From CAMQRS01 sp964370645 (GTDB taxonomy: Bacteria > Bacillota_I > Bacilli_A > Erysipelotrichales > Erysipelotrichaceae): a stretch of DNA of 11,364 bases. The notes under the pieces are model-generated. The model saw nothing but the letters and a program-made list of their open reading frames with translations. It did not search any database and was not told the DNA's origin. Below are positions 1-6,716 of the stretch, piece after piece. The DNA lies in NCBI GenBank assembly GCA_964370645.1, contig CAYJJS010000041.1:1-11364 (forward strand), read 5' to 3'. The number at the start of each line of letters is the position of its first letter. Position 1 is the stretch's first letter. The translations under genes were made by a program, and so were the position numbers.

Positions 1-14
1 GCTCCATAGAACAT

Positions 15-39
15 AAACTATCGAAAGATAGTTTTTTTT
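15..39 (+). terminator. Rho-independent terminator of an upstream plus-strand gene
   Basis: A perfect 8-bp stem (15-22 with 27-34) closed by a GAAA tetraloop runs into eight T residues (32-39) on the plus strand. It presumably ends a gene that enters from the left. In-frame stops at 7-9 (TAG) and 14-16 (TAA) are candidates for that gene's last codon, but too little is visible to identify it. Confidence 0.85.
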
Positions 40-46
40 CACAAAC

Positions 47-97
47 AAAAAGCAGCAAAGATAGTAATGCTACATCACACTATCTCTACTGCTTTTT
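47..97. terminator. Terminator hairpin downstream of the 103-aa membrane protein gene (possibly bidirectional)
   Basis: An outer 9-bp stem (AAAAAGCAG 47-55 with CTGCTTTTT 89-97) and an inner 7-bp stem (AGATAGT 59-65 with ACTATCT 79-85) are separated by a 3x3 internal loop and capped by a 13-nt loop. On the minus strand it is followed by TTTTTGTTTG, 16 nt after the stop codon of the gene at 113-424. T residues on the plus side (93-98) mean it could also back up the 15-39 terminator. Confidence 0.75.
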
Positions 98-112
98 TAT
101 TTGCTTATCAAT

Positions 113-424
113 CTATTCAATTTCATGAATCTCACATTTCCCTTTTTGGACCATACTCATTCTCACAAAATGTATAAGAAATATAAGTGCTATTACACCA
201 ATCATAAAAGGTATAAAAAAATCGTGTAAATTAATACCAGCAAGACTTAAAAAATACCATAATATTCCATAGGCTATCATCAAGAGCTTTGGCGCGTCCC
301 AAATACACTTTCTGACAAATCCAATTGGTTTACATGTATACATTCTCCCATTTACTTTAACTTTATAGTATGGAAAATATGCTCTAGCAAGGTCTTTTTC
401 ACCAATCATATAGTTTTCTTTCAT
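113..424 (-). CDS. Small two-helix membrane protein of unknown function
   Basis: A 103-residue protein I do not recognise. It has a hydrophilic N-terminal stretch of about 40 residues containing paired aromatics and a V-x-V-N-G-R-M-Y segment. Two hydrophobic helices follow, at about residues 46-63 and 69-87, joined by a short loop (GINLHDFF). The tail is short and charged. This predicts an inner-membrane protein with both ends on the same side. The ATG start is supported by a strong AAAGGAGG Shine-Dalgarno at 430-437, 5 nt upstream. It has its own terminator at 47-97 and is separated from the gene upstream by a terminator at 522-560, so it is probably a single-gene unit. Coding status is likely given the ribosome binding site and terminator; function is unknown. 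Confidence 0.75.
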   Translation of the reverse strand: MKENYMIGEKDLARAYFPYYKVKVNGRMYTCKPIGFVRKCIWDAPKLLMIAYGILWYFLSLAGINLHDFFIPFMIGVIALIFLIHFVRMSMVQKGKCEIHEIE

Positions 425-442
425 ATTGTCCTCCTTTATAAC

Positions 443-458
443 CTAAGTATACTCTTAG
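443..458. repeat. Short inverted repeat in the leader of the 103-aa gene
   Basis: CTAAG (443-447) and CTTAG (454-458) flank TATACT. The repeat lies just upstream of the Shine-Dalgarno (430-437) and next to a weak minus-strand -10-like TATATT. It could be an operator or chance in AT-rich DNA. I could not place a convincing -35 for this gene. Confidence 0.25.
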
Positions 459-521
459 AATATACTATGCTTTCCATCAATACAAGCGATTCAACGACAA
501 TTTAAAGCACACTACACACAT

Positions 522-560
522 AAAAAAACACCCGAAATATTGTCAAAATACTTCGGGTGT
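522..560 (-). terminator. Rho-independent terminator of the 143-aa membrane protein gene
   Basis: ACACCCGAA (528-536) pairs with TTCGGGTGT (552-560). After one mismatch the stem extends by TATT/AATA (538-541 with 547-550), with a 5-nt loop. On the minus strand the stem leads into seven T residues (522-528), starting 8 nt after the stop codon of the gene at 568-999. Confidence 0.9.
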
Positions 561-567
561 AATTCAT

Positions 568-999
568 TTAACCAATTAAATATAAACAAATAGCAACTAC
601 AAACATTAGTAGAAAAGTACTAATCATAGCAATTAAAGTATTTGCATAGCCTTTTGGTTGAACACGTCCTAGACTATCTAGTTTCTTAATGAGTGGGTGT
701 AATTTAATGTAGTATGTTGCAATTGCTGGTATCATCACTAGTAAAGATGCAAGTTTAATCGTATCATTTCCATATACTACAATAACAATTAGTAATACCA
801 CAAAAATTAATTTACTACCAGCAACCCAGTTGGCCATGTATTTTTTAAATAACATTGTACTCTCATCTTGTTCCTGATTCCAATCCTTGAATACAGCTAA
901 TCCATTACCATATTTAAAATCTGGTTTCATGTAAATAATGATAATATTGGATAATTCCAAAAAAACAAATATATAAATACTAATATCTAAAAAATTCAT
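568..999 (-). CDS. Four-helix membrane protein of unknown function
   Basis: A 143-residue protein from the ATG at 997-999. The frame stays open to 1110, but that longer version would begin upstream of the promoter (1019-1047). The ATG at 999 has GAGGTG (1006-1011) exactly 6 nt upstream, so I chose it. Hydrophobic helices lie at about residues 5-24, 55-75, 78-95 and 118-141. The loop between helices 1 and 2 is polar (around residues 25-52, with KPDFKYGNG near its start). The loop between helices 3 and 4 is basic (LHPLIKKLDSLGRVQPKG). I do not recognise the family and assign no function. It is divergently transcribed from the radical SAM gene, with 96 bp between start codons, and ends at its own terminator. 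Divergence suggests but does not prove shared regulation. Confidence 0.8.
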   Translation of the reverse strand: MNFLDISIYIFVFLELSNIIIIYMKPDFKYGNGLAVFKDWNQEQDESTMLFKKYMANWVAGSKLIFVVLLIVIVVYGNDTIKLASLLVMIPAIATYYIKLHPLIKKLDSLGRVQPKGYANTLIAMISTFLLMFVVAICLYLIG

Positions 1000-1005
1000 A
1001 CAAAT

Positions 1006-1011
1006 CACCTC
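1006..1011 (-). promoter_or_regulatory. Ribosome binding site that fixes the start of the 143-aa gene
   Basis: GAGGTG on the minus strand, 6 nt before the ATG at 997-999. None of the upstream in-frame ATGs has a comparable site. Confidence 0.8.
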
Positions 1012-1018
1012 ATTACTC

Positions 1019-1047
1019 ATTATATAAATGTTTTCATGAAATAGCAA
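1019..1047 (-). promoter_or_regulatory. Sigma-A-type promoter for the 143-aa membrane protein gene
   Basis: TTGCTA (1042-1047) and a perfect TATAAT (1019-1024) on the minus strand are separated by exactly 17 nt. The predicted transcription start is near 1012, just upstream of the Shine-Dalgarno at 1006-1011. The spacer contains the perfect palindrome TTTCATGAAA (1032-1041). Confidence 0.75.
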
Positions 1048-1083
1048 TTCGAAATAATTACTACCTTTTATCGCTTTTCTATG

Positions 1084-1089
1084 TATAAT
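1084..1089 (+). promoter_or_regulatory. -10 element of the radical SAM gene, suggesting a leaderless transcript
   Basis: A perfect TATAAT on the plus strand ends 6 nt before the ATG at 1096, so a normal sigma-A start would fall on or within a base of the A of the ATG. No convincing -35 is visible 16-18 nt upstream, so the call rests on the -10 alone. Confidence 0.5.
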
Positions 1090-1095
1090 TAAATC

Positions 1096-1956
1096 ATGAA
1101 ATATATACAAGCGAAATCACTCCTATCAAAATCAAATTACATCAATATCTATCGTGGTTGTACCCATGGTTGTATTTATTGTGACTCTAGAAGTCATTGT
1201 TTTGAGATTGGTGATTTCGAAGATATTCAAGTGAAAGAAAATGCAGCCGTACTATTAGATAAAGAACTATCTAGAAAAAGGAAAAAAATAATGATACATA
1301 CTGGTGCAATGAGTGATCCTTACCTACCTATAGAAAAAGAACTTGAGCTTACAAGAGCGTGCCTAAAAGTAATAGCAAAAAGAGGGTTTGGTGTGAGCAT
1401 CATTACCAAAAGTGATTTAGTGCTAAGAGATATAGATATTCTAAAAGAAATAAACAAAAACGCTAAATGTGTTGTACAAATGACATTAACAACTGCAGAT
1501 GCGTCATTATGCGCCATCCTTGAGCCAAATGTGTGTAGCACTAATCAGCGTGTAGAAGCTTTAAAACAACTCCATGAGGCAGGTATACCAACTATCGTAT
1601 GGATGACACCCATCTTGCCTTATATAAATGATACAAAAGAAAATATTCAAAAGCTATTACAGTATTGTATACAAGCTAAGGTGTATGGTGTATTAAGTTT
1701 TGGAATAGGCATGAGTTTGCGCCCAGGAAGTAGAGAATTTTACTACTCTCATCTAAACAAAAACTTTCCTCACCTTCTTAATACATATCGAAAACAATAT
1801 GGTAGTGCCTATATCTTAAAAAGCCCCCACCATAAAACACTGTATCAGGAAATTCGTTCACAATGTGTCAATCACGGGATTTTATACCGTGAAAAAGATA
1901 TCTTTGATTATCTAAATACATTCCCAACACACCATGAACAATTAACTTTATTTTAA
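1096..1956 (+). CDS. Spore photoproduct lyase-family (SPL-like) radical SAM protein
   Basis: A 286-residue radical SAM enzyme. The Cx3Cx2C motif that binds the [4Fe-4S] cluster is at Cys22, Cys26 and Cys29 (RGCTHGCIYCDSRS), inside the sequence style of SPL-family proteins. Downstream are the GAMSD segment (residues 70-74), a TKSDL strand (104-108), EPNV (143-146) and a late PILPYINDT block (172-180). In spore photoproduct lyase of Bacillus subtilis the segment aligning with GAMSD reads SCTSD and holds catalytic Cys141. Here that position is Ala71, so this is probably not a true spore photoproduct lyase; the substrate is unknown. The protein ends exactly in QLTLF, matching the bacterial sliding-clamp-binding consensus and suggesting a DNA-repair role. 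The start is fixed by an in-frame TAA at 1090-1092, and no Shine-Dalgarno precedes the ATG. The gene is convergent with the atp operon and shares its terminator. Confidence 0.9.
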   Translation: MKYIQAKSLLSKSNYINIYRGCTHGCIYCDSRSHCFEIGDFEDIQVKENAAVLLDKELSRKRKKIMIHTGAMSDPYLPIEKELELTRACLKVIAKRGFGVSIITKSDLVLRDIDILKEINKNAKCVVQMTLTTADASLCAILEPNVCSTNQRVEALKQLHEAGIPTIVWMTPILPYINDTKENIQKLLQYCIQAKVYGVLSFGIGMSLRPGSREFYYSHLNKNFPHLLNTYRKQYGSAYILKSPHHKTLYQEIRSQCVNHGILYREKDIFDYLNTFPTHHEQLTLF

Positions 1957-1958
1957 TC

Positions 1959-1991
1959 AAAAAAGAGCGATTTTTCATCGCTCTTCTTTTT
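1959..1991. terminator. Bidirectional terminator between the radical SAM gene and the atp operon
   Basis: A perfect 9-bp stem, AAGAGCGAT (1963-1971) with ATCGCTCTT (1977-1985), has a 5-nt loop. T runs follow on both strands: 1987-1991 on plus, and six T residues opposite 1959-1964 on minus. It lies 6 nt after the radical SAM stop and directly after the atpC stop, so it serves both convergent units. Confidence 0.92.
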
Positions 1992-2385
1992 ACATTTTTG
2001 GTTTTACGTTCATTCTATTAATTGCTTTATGCAAAGCAATCTCAGCACGTCGCATATCCGTACGACTTTCGTTTTCACGCAAACGTTTTTCAGCACGTTC
2101 TTTCGCTTTCAATGCACGTTCAAAATCAATTTCTTCTTCCCCTTCAATCGTGTCCGTTAAAATATTCACTTTATTATCTAAAAAGTGTAACATTCCTCCA
2201 CCAAGTGCATACTCTTTTTTTTCTGCACCATTCACAATTTCAAGTTTAGAAATTTTAAGCATAGCAACCATCGGCATATGATTTGAAAGAAGTCCAAATT
2301 CTCCCTCTACACTACAAGCATTAATTTGTGTCGCTTGACACTCCTTATACAAACCTGTAGGCGTGATGATTTTCACTTCCATCAT
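1990..2385 (-). CDS. atpC: F1Fo ATP synthase epsilon subunit
   Basis: A 131-residue epsilon subunit, the part of the F1 central stalk that links to the c ring and can inhibit ATP hydrolysis. The N-terminal beta-sandwich includes SVEGEFGLLSNHMPMV (25-40) and ALGGGMLHF (60-68), both family hallmarks. The C-terminal two-helix domain is complete (about 86-126). It begins with IDFERA (86-91), matching the I(L)DxxRA motif of ATP-binding epsilon subunits such as that of Bacillus PS3. I placed the start at the ATG at 2383-2385, which has AGGTGA (2391-2396) 5 nt upstream and lies 1 nt after the atpD stop. An in-frame GTG at 2392-2394 would add three residues but has no ribosome binding site, and the next codon after the chosen start is also ATG. 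It is the last gene of the operon. Confidence 0.96.
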   Translation of the reverse strand: MMEVKIITPTGLYKECQATQINACSVEGEFGLLSNHMPMVAMLKISKLEIVNGAEKKEYALGGGMLHFLDNKVNILTDTIEGEEEIDFERALKAKERAEKRLRENESRTDMRRAEIALHKAINRMNVKPKM

Positions 2386-2386
2386 A

Positions 2387-3793
2387 CTATTCACCTAATG
2401 CTTTCGCTTTTTCCACTACATCTTCAATCGTTCCAGCGAACATAAATGCACGCTCTGGAAGGTGATCGTATTTACCAGCAAGAATTTCTTTGAAACTGAA
2501 GATTGTATCTTCTTTTGAAACATACTTCCCTTTCATACCAGTAAAGTTTTCACCAACATTGAATGGTTGAGATAAGAAGTTACGAATACGACGAGCTCTA
2601 TTTACTGTCATTTTATCGTCTTCACTTAACTCATCCATACCTAGAATCGCAATAATATCTTGTAATTCTTTGTATTTTTGTAGGATACGTTGTACCCCAC
2701 GAGCCACTTCATAGTGATCGTCCCCAACAACTAATGGATCCAAAATTCTTGAACTAGATTCTAATGGATCTACTGCAGGATAAATCCCAAGTGATGCAAT
2801 CCCGCGATCTAATACGGTTCTTGCATCCAAGTGAGCAAACGCAGTTGCTGGCGCTGGATCGGTTAAATCGTCTGCAGGTACATAAATTGCTTGTACTGAA
2901 GTGATTGATCCATCCTTCGTTGAAGTAATACGCTCCTGCAAATTACCCATTTCTGTTGCTAGTGTAGGTTGGTATCCAACCGCACTAGGCATACGCCCTA
3001 ACAATGCACTAACCTCACTTCCCGCTTGCGTAAAACGGAAAATATTATCTACGAACAATAAAACGTCTTGGCGATCTACATCACGATAATGCTCAGCCAT
3101 TGTAAGACCTGTAAGAGCGACACGCATTCTCGCTCCTGGACTTTCATTCATCTGTCCATATACAAGTACAGTTTTCTCTAAAACTCCACTCTCTTTCATC
3201 TCGTGGTACATATCGTTTCCTTCTCGAGTACGTTCACCTACTCCAGTAACAACTGATTTTCCACCATGTTCTGTTGCAATATTATGAATTAATTCTTGAA
3301 TTAAAACGGTTTTACCAACACCAGCTCCACCAAACAAACCAATCTTACCACCCTTTGCATAAGGACAAAGTAAATCGATAACTTTAATTCCTGTTTCAAG
3401 TACTTCAGCAGATGTCTGCTGTTCATCAAAACTAGGTGCACTTCTATGAATTGGCATACGTTGAACAGTTGCTGGAAGAGGCTCTTTTTCATCAATCTCT
3501 CTACCTAACACGTTAAAAATTCTTCCCAATACCGCTTCACCAACTGGAACACTGATTGGTGCACCTGTATCCACTGCATCCATTCCACGAACTAATCCAT
3601 CCGTTGAATCCATTGCAATAGTACGTACACGATCGTCTCCAATATGTTGTGCTACCTCACAAACTAAAGGTAATTTATCTTCTCCTAAAGGGATGTCGAT
3701 TGCAGTTAATAATTTTGGTAAGTGATTGCTTTCAAAAACGATATCTACTACTGGTCCAATTACTTGGACTATTTTACCTATATTTTTACTCAT
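2387..3793 (-). CDS. atpD: F1Fo ATP synthase beta subunit (catalytic)
   Basis: A 468-residue full-length beta subunit carrying the catalytic nucleotide sites of F1. Walker A GGAGVGKT is at 155-162. The catalytic glutamate is Glu187 in GERTREGND. The Walker B strand VLLFVDN ends near Asp249. The alpha/beta family signature PAVDPLESSS is at 339-348. The DELSEED-type lever motif reads DELSEDD (387-393), a conservative variant. No catalytic residue is missing. The ATG start has AGAGGAG about 7 nt upstream, overlapping the TAG stop of atpG, so translation of beta is probably coupled to gamma. The gap to atpG is 11 nt. Confidence 0.99.
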   Translation of the reverse strand: MSKNIGKIVQVIGPVVDIVFESNHLPKLLTAIDIPLGEDKLPLVCEVAQHIGDDRVRTIAMDSTDGLVRGMDAVDTGAPISVPVGEAVLGRIFNVLGREIDEKEPLPATVQRMPIHRSAPSFDEQQTSAEVLETGIKVIDLLCPYAKGGKIGLFGGAGVGKTVLIQELIHNIATEHGGKSVVTGVGERTREGNDMYHEMKESGVLEKTVLVYGQMNESPGARMRVALTGLTMAEHYRDVDRQDVLLFVDNIFRFTQAGSEVSALLGRMPSAVGYQPTLATEMGNLQERITSTKDGSITSVQAIYVPADDLTDPAPATAFAHLDARTVLDRGIASLGIYPAVDPLESSSRILDPLVVGDDHYEVARGVQRILQKYKELQDIIAILGMDELSEDDKMTVNRARRIRNFLSQPFNVGENFTGMKGKYVSKEDTIFSFKEILAGKYDHLPERAFMFAGTIEDVVEKAKALGE

Positions 3794-3804
3794 CGTAATC
3801 TCCT

Positions 3805-4644
3805 CTATTGTAAAGCACTAGCCCCACCAACAATTTCCGTTATTTCCTGGGTAATTGCGGCCTGACGTGCCTTATTAAATTCTAATGACAATTGATCTCT
3901 CAATTCTTCAGCATTATTTGTTGCATTTTCCATCGCACTTTGACGACTTGCTTGTTCACTTGTTTTTGTTTCCAACCAATAACTAAACAACAAACTTTTT
4001 AAATACATAGGAATTAATTCATCTAAAATCGCTTCTCCACTTGGCTCAAATATCGTTTGTGCACTCGCAGCTTTTGCTCCGTGATCTTTTTCTACAGGTA
4101 ACAATGTCACCTTCATAGGTTCAAAAGTTACCGCATTCACAAACTGTGTATAAACTACATCTATACAACTAATTTTTTGTTGTGTATATAAGCTAAGTGC
4201 AATACTTGCAATCTTATTGATATCTTCAATTCCTTCTTCATCTACATTATGTAAATTATCCAATACTTCTAGCCCTGTTTTCTTAACCCAAGAAATACCA
4301 CGGCTACCTACAATAATTACATAACTATTTTTTTCTACTGCTTGTTCTACAAGTTTATAAACATTGGCATTATATCCACCACATAATCCCATATCACTTG
4401 TATAAATAATACACAAAGCACGCTCTGCACTGCTCTTCACTAAGTAAGGGTGCTTCACATTATCTAAAGAAGCCAAAATACTATTGATCGTTTCCTTTAA
4501 GTATTTCGCATACTCTCTATTGTGTGTCATACGTTCTTTACTTTTTCTAAGTTTACTAGCCGCAACCAGTTGCATTGCTTTGGTAATTTTCTTTGTGGAA
4601 TCTACGGAACGTATACGAGTTTTTATTTCTAACTTACTAGCCAT
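3805..4644 (-). CDS. atpG: F1Fo ATP synthase gamma subunit
   Basis: A 279-residue gamma subunit, the rotating shaft inside the alpha3beta3 hexamer. Both ends that form the shaft's coiled coil are typical: the N-terminal helix with IKTRIRSVDSTKKITKAM (7-24) and LVAASKLR (26-33), and the C-terminal helix from about 240 with ENATNNAEEL and TQEITEIVGGASAL. Between them is a Rossmann-like domain with SDMGLCGGYNANV. Length is normal for the family. The ATG start lies 9 nt after the atpA stop. Its Shine-Dalgarno is weak (GAGTG at best), so translation may depend on ribosomes finishing atpA, which would suit one gamma per three alpha. Confidence 0.98.
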   Translation of the reverse strand: MASKLEIKTRIRSVDSTKKITKAMQLVAASKLRKSKERMTHNREYAKYLKETINSILASLDNVKHPYLVKSSAERALCIIYTSDMGLCGGYNANVYKLVEQAVEKNSYVIIVGSRGISWVKKTGLEVLDNLHNVDEEGIEDINKIASIALSLYTQQKISCIDVVYTQFVNAVTFEPMKVTLLPVEKDHGAKAASAQTIFEPSGEAILDELIPMYLKSLLFSYWLETKTSEQASRQSAMENATNNAEELRDQLSLEFNKARQAAITQEITEIVGGASALQ

Positions 4645-4653
4645 TACACACTC

Positions 4654-6159
4654 TTAATCGAACACTTTTTGAAACGCTGTTAACGCTTGCGTCAATGAAG
4701 CTTTTAATGTATCACTAATAACTTGTTTTTCTTCTAACTCGTTTACTAATTCAGCATGTGATTCTTCCATAAACGCATGCATTTTTCTTTCGTATTCTTT
4801 GATATTTGCGACTTCCACAGTTTTTAAGAATCCTTGCTGTGCTGCAAATAAAGACAATACTTGTTGTGTTACACTAAGTGGTGAATACTGCCCTTGTTTC
4901 AACAACTCTCTTAAACGTATTCCATGATCTAAAGTAGCCTTCGTACTTGCATCTAAATCACTACCAAATTGAGCAAATGCCTGTAATTCTGCATATTGTG
5001 CTAACTCTAACTTTAAAGACCCCGCAACTTGTTTCATCGCTTTAATTTGTGCACTACCACCTACACGACTTACTGATAATCCACTATCTACAGCTGGGCG
5101 AACTCCACTGTTGAATAACTCAGACATTAAGAAAATTTGTCCATCTGTAATAGAAATTACATTTGTTGGAATATATGCTGAGATATCTCCTGCTTGTGTT
5201 TCAATGATTGGTAGCGCAGTTAAACTTCCACTACCATACTCATCACTCATTTTCGCAGCTCTCTCCAATAATCTTGAATGCAAATAGAATACATCTCCTG
5301 GATATGCTTCACGCCCTGGAGGACGTTTTAATAATAATGACATTGTACGATATGCAACCGCATGTTTACTCAAATCATCATAAATAATTAATACATCTTC
5401 ACCCTTCTCCATCCATTCTTCTCCAATTGCACAACCTGCATAAGGAGCAATGTATTGAAGAGGAGCACTATCACTTGCTGTACTACTTACAATCGTTGTA
5501 TACTCTAAAGCACCATGACTTCTAAGCTTTTCAACAATTTGTGCAACTGTACTAGCTTTTTGTCCAATTGCTACATAAATACATTTCACGCCATTGTCTT
5601 TTTGATTCAAAATCGTATCAATCGCAATCGCAGTCTTTCCAGTTTGACGATCCCCAATGATTAACTCACGTTGACCTTTTCCAATTGGAATCATCGAGTC
5701 AATACATTTTAAACCCGTTTGTAAAGGTTGATGTACACTCTTTCTTGTCATAACTCCAGGTGCAACTCTCTCCACCGGTCTAAAAGTATCACTTTTGATT
5801 TCTTCTCCACCATCGATTGCTTGCCCTAAAGCATTTACTACTCTACCTAATAAAGCATCACCTACTGGAACCTCAACAATACGTCCAGTACGCTTAACAA
5901 TGTCACCTTCTTTAATGTTTGAATCATCACCCATTAAAACAACACCCACATGCTCTTCTTCTAAATTTAGAACCATCCCATATACATCACCAGGGAATAA
6001 AAGAAGTTCTCCAGCCATTGCTTTTTCAAGCCCATGCACAAGTGCAATACCATCACCAATGGTGATAACACTCCCACTCTCACTAACTTCTAATACCTCG
6101 TCGTATCTCTTGATCTGGTCTTTGATTACTTTACTTATTTCTTCAGGTCTTAAGTTCAC
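4654..6159 (-). CDS. atpA: F1Fo ATP synthase alpha subunit
   Basis: A 501-residue alpha subunit of the F1 hexamer, holding the non-catalytic nucleotide sites and the arginine finger. Walker A GDRQTGKT is at 169-176. The family signature PAVDSGLSVS (355-364) is followed by Arg365, the expected finger residue. The N-terminus MNLRPEEISKVIKDQI resembles other Bacillota alpha subunits. The start is GTG at 6157-6159: GAGGTG (6166-6171) sits 6 nt upstream of it. A GTG three codons earlier (6166-6168) lies inside that ribosome binding site and would add a non-conserved MKK, so I rejected it. The gap to the atpH stop is 17 nt. Length and motifs are intact. Confidence 0.98.
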   Translation of the reverse strand: MNLRPEEISKVIKDQIKRYDEVLEVSESGSVITIGDGIALVHGLEKAMAGELLLFPGDVYGMVLNLEEEHVGVVLMGDDSNIKEGDIVKRTGRIVEVPVGDALLGRVVNALGQAIDGGEEIKSDTFRPVERVAPGVMTRKSVHQPLQTGLKCIDSMIPIGKGQRELIIGDRQTGKTAIAIDTILNQKDNGVKCIYVAIGQKASTVAQIVEKLRSHGALEYTTIVSSTASDSAPLQYIAPYAGCAIGEEWMEKGEDVLIIYDDLSKHAVAYRTMSLLLKRPPGREAYPGDVFYLHSRLLERAAKMSDEYGSGSLTALPIIETQAGDISAYIPTNVISITDGQIFLMSELFNSGVRPAVDSGLSVSRVGGSAQIKAMKQVAGSLKLELAQYAELQAFAQFGSDLDASTKATLDHGIRLRELLKQGQYSPLSVTQQVLSLFAAQQGFLKTVEVANIKEYERKMHAFMEESHAELVNELEEKQVISDTLKASLTQALTAFQKVFD

Positions 6160-6165
6160 CTTTTT

Positions 6166-6171
6166 CACCTC
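6166..6171 (-). promoter_or_regulatory. Ribosome binding site that fixes the atpA start
   Basis: GAGGTG on the minus strand, 6 nt before the GTG at 6157-6159. The motif itself contains the alternative in-frame GTG start, which could mislead automated start calling. Confidence 0.75.
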
Positions 6172-6176
6172 GATCT

Positions 6177-6716
6177 TTACACTGCAGTTTTATTTACTGC
6201 ATTTTTCATTTTATTCAATCTATGCACAACACTATTATCATAAATATCATCATTCACTTGCACAATTAACCCTGCAATTAATGAAGCATCTACTTTACAA
6301 ATAAGTTGTACTGTTTTATTCAATTTCTTCTCTAGCATATCCTTGATACGTTGTTCTTCATCACTTGTTAAAGCACTTGCACTACGCACATGCGCAATTT
6401 CAATATTGTGTAACACATTAAAACTAGCAACATATTCTTTTACGATATCACTAAAAGCAGAAAAACGATTCTTATCAATTAGTAAACGAACAAAACTAGA
6501 AACATATTGTTCCATTCCATCAAATACTTTTACTAACATCTCTTTTTTATCTTCTTTTTCAACATTTGGATGTTTTAATATTTTTTGTAACTCCACATGT
6601 TCTTTTAATACACTATCAATTTGTATTAATTGTTCCTTTATTAATTCTACTTTATCTACTTCCTTAGCCAACTCAAACAATGCATCACTGTAACTTTTCG
6701 CCACTAAGCTTGCCAT
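6177..6716 (-). CDS. atpH: F1Fo ATP synthase delta subunit
   Basis: A 179-residue delta subunit (OSCP family), which ties the peripheral stalk to the top of F1. The N-terminal helical bundle opens with SLVAKSYSDALFELAKE (3-19), the usual family start. The C-terminal domain carries the conserved ASLIAGLIVQVNDDIYDNSV block (about 144-163). The ATG lies inside the end of atpF, giving a 13-nt overlap in another frame. GGTGA just upstream within atpF serves as its ribosome binding site. This overlap suggests coupling of delta to b, its partner in the stalk. Confidence 0.97.
   Translation of the reverse strand: MASLVAKSYSDALFELAKEVDKVELIKEQLIQIDSVLKEHVELQKILKHPNVEKEDKKEMLVKVFDGMEQYVSSFVRLLIDKNRFSAFSDIVKEYVASFNVLHNIEIAHVRSASALTSDEEQRIKDMLEKKLNKTVQLICKVDASLIAGLIVQVNDDIYDNSVVHRLNKMKNAVNKTAV

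Noticed and set aside
1000..1110. Longer N-terminus (37 extra residues) for the 143-aa membrane protein
   Set aside because: It would start upstream of the gene's own promoter and overlap the divergent radical SAM gene. The ATG at 999 has a well-spaced GAGGTG.
1096..1956. Naming the radical SAM gene splB (spore photoproduct lyase)
   Set aside because: The catalytic cysteine position is alanine and the long N-terminal region of SplB is missing, so only family membership is supported.
5795..6304. Long plus-strand open frame (169 codons) opposite atpA and atpH
   Set aside because: It is antisense to two strongly conserved genes, has a low-complexity Ser/Thr/Pro-rich translation, no ribosome binding site and no family resemblance. 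It is a shadow of the atpA codon pattern.
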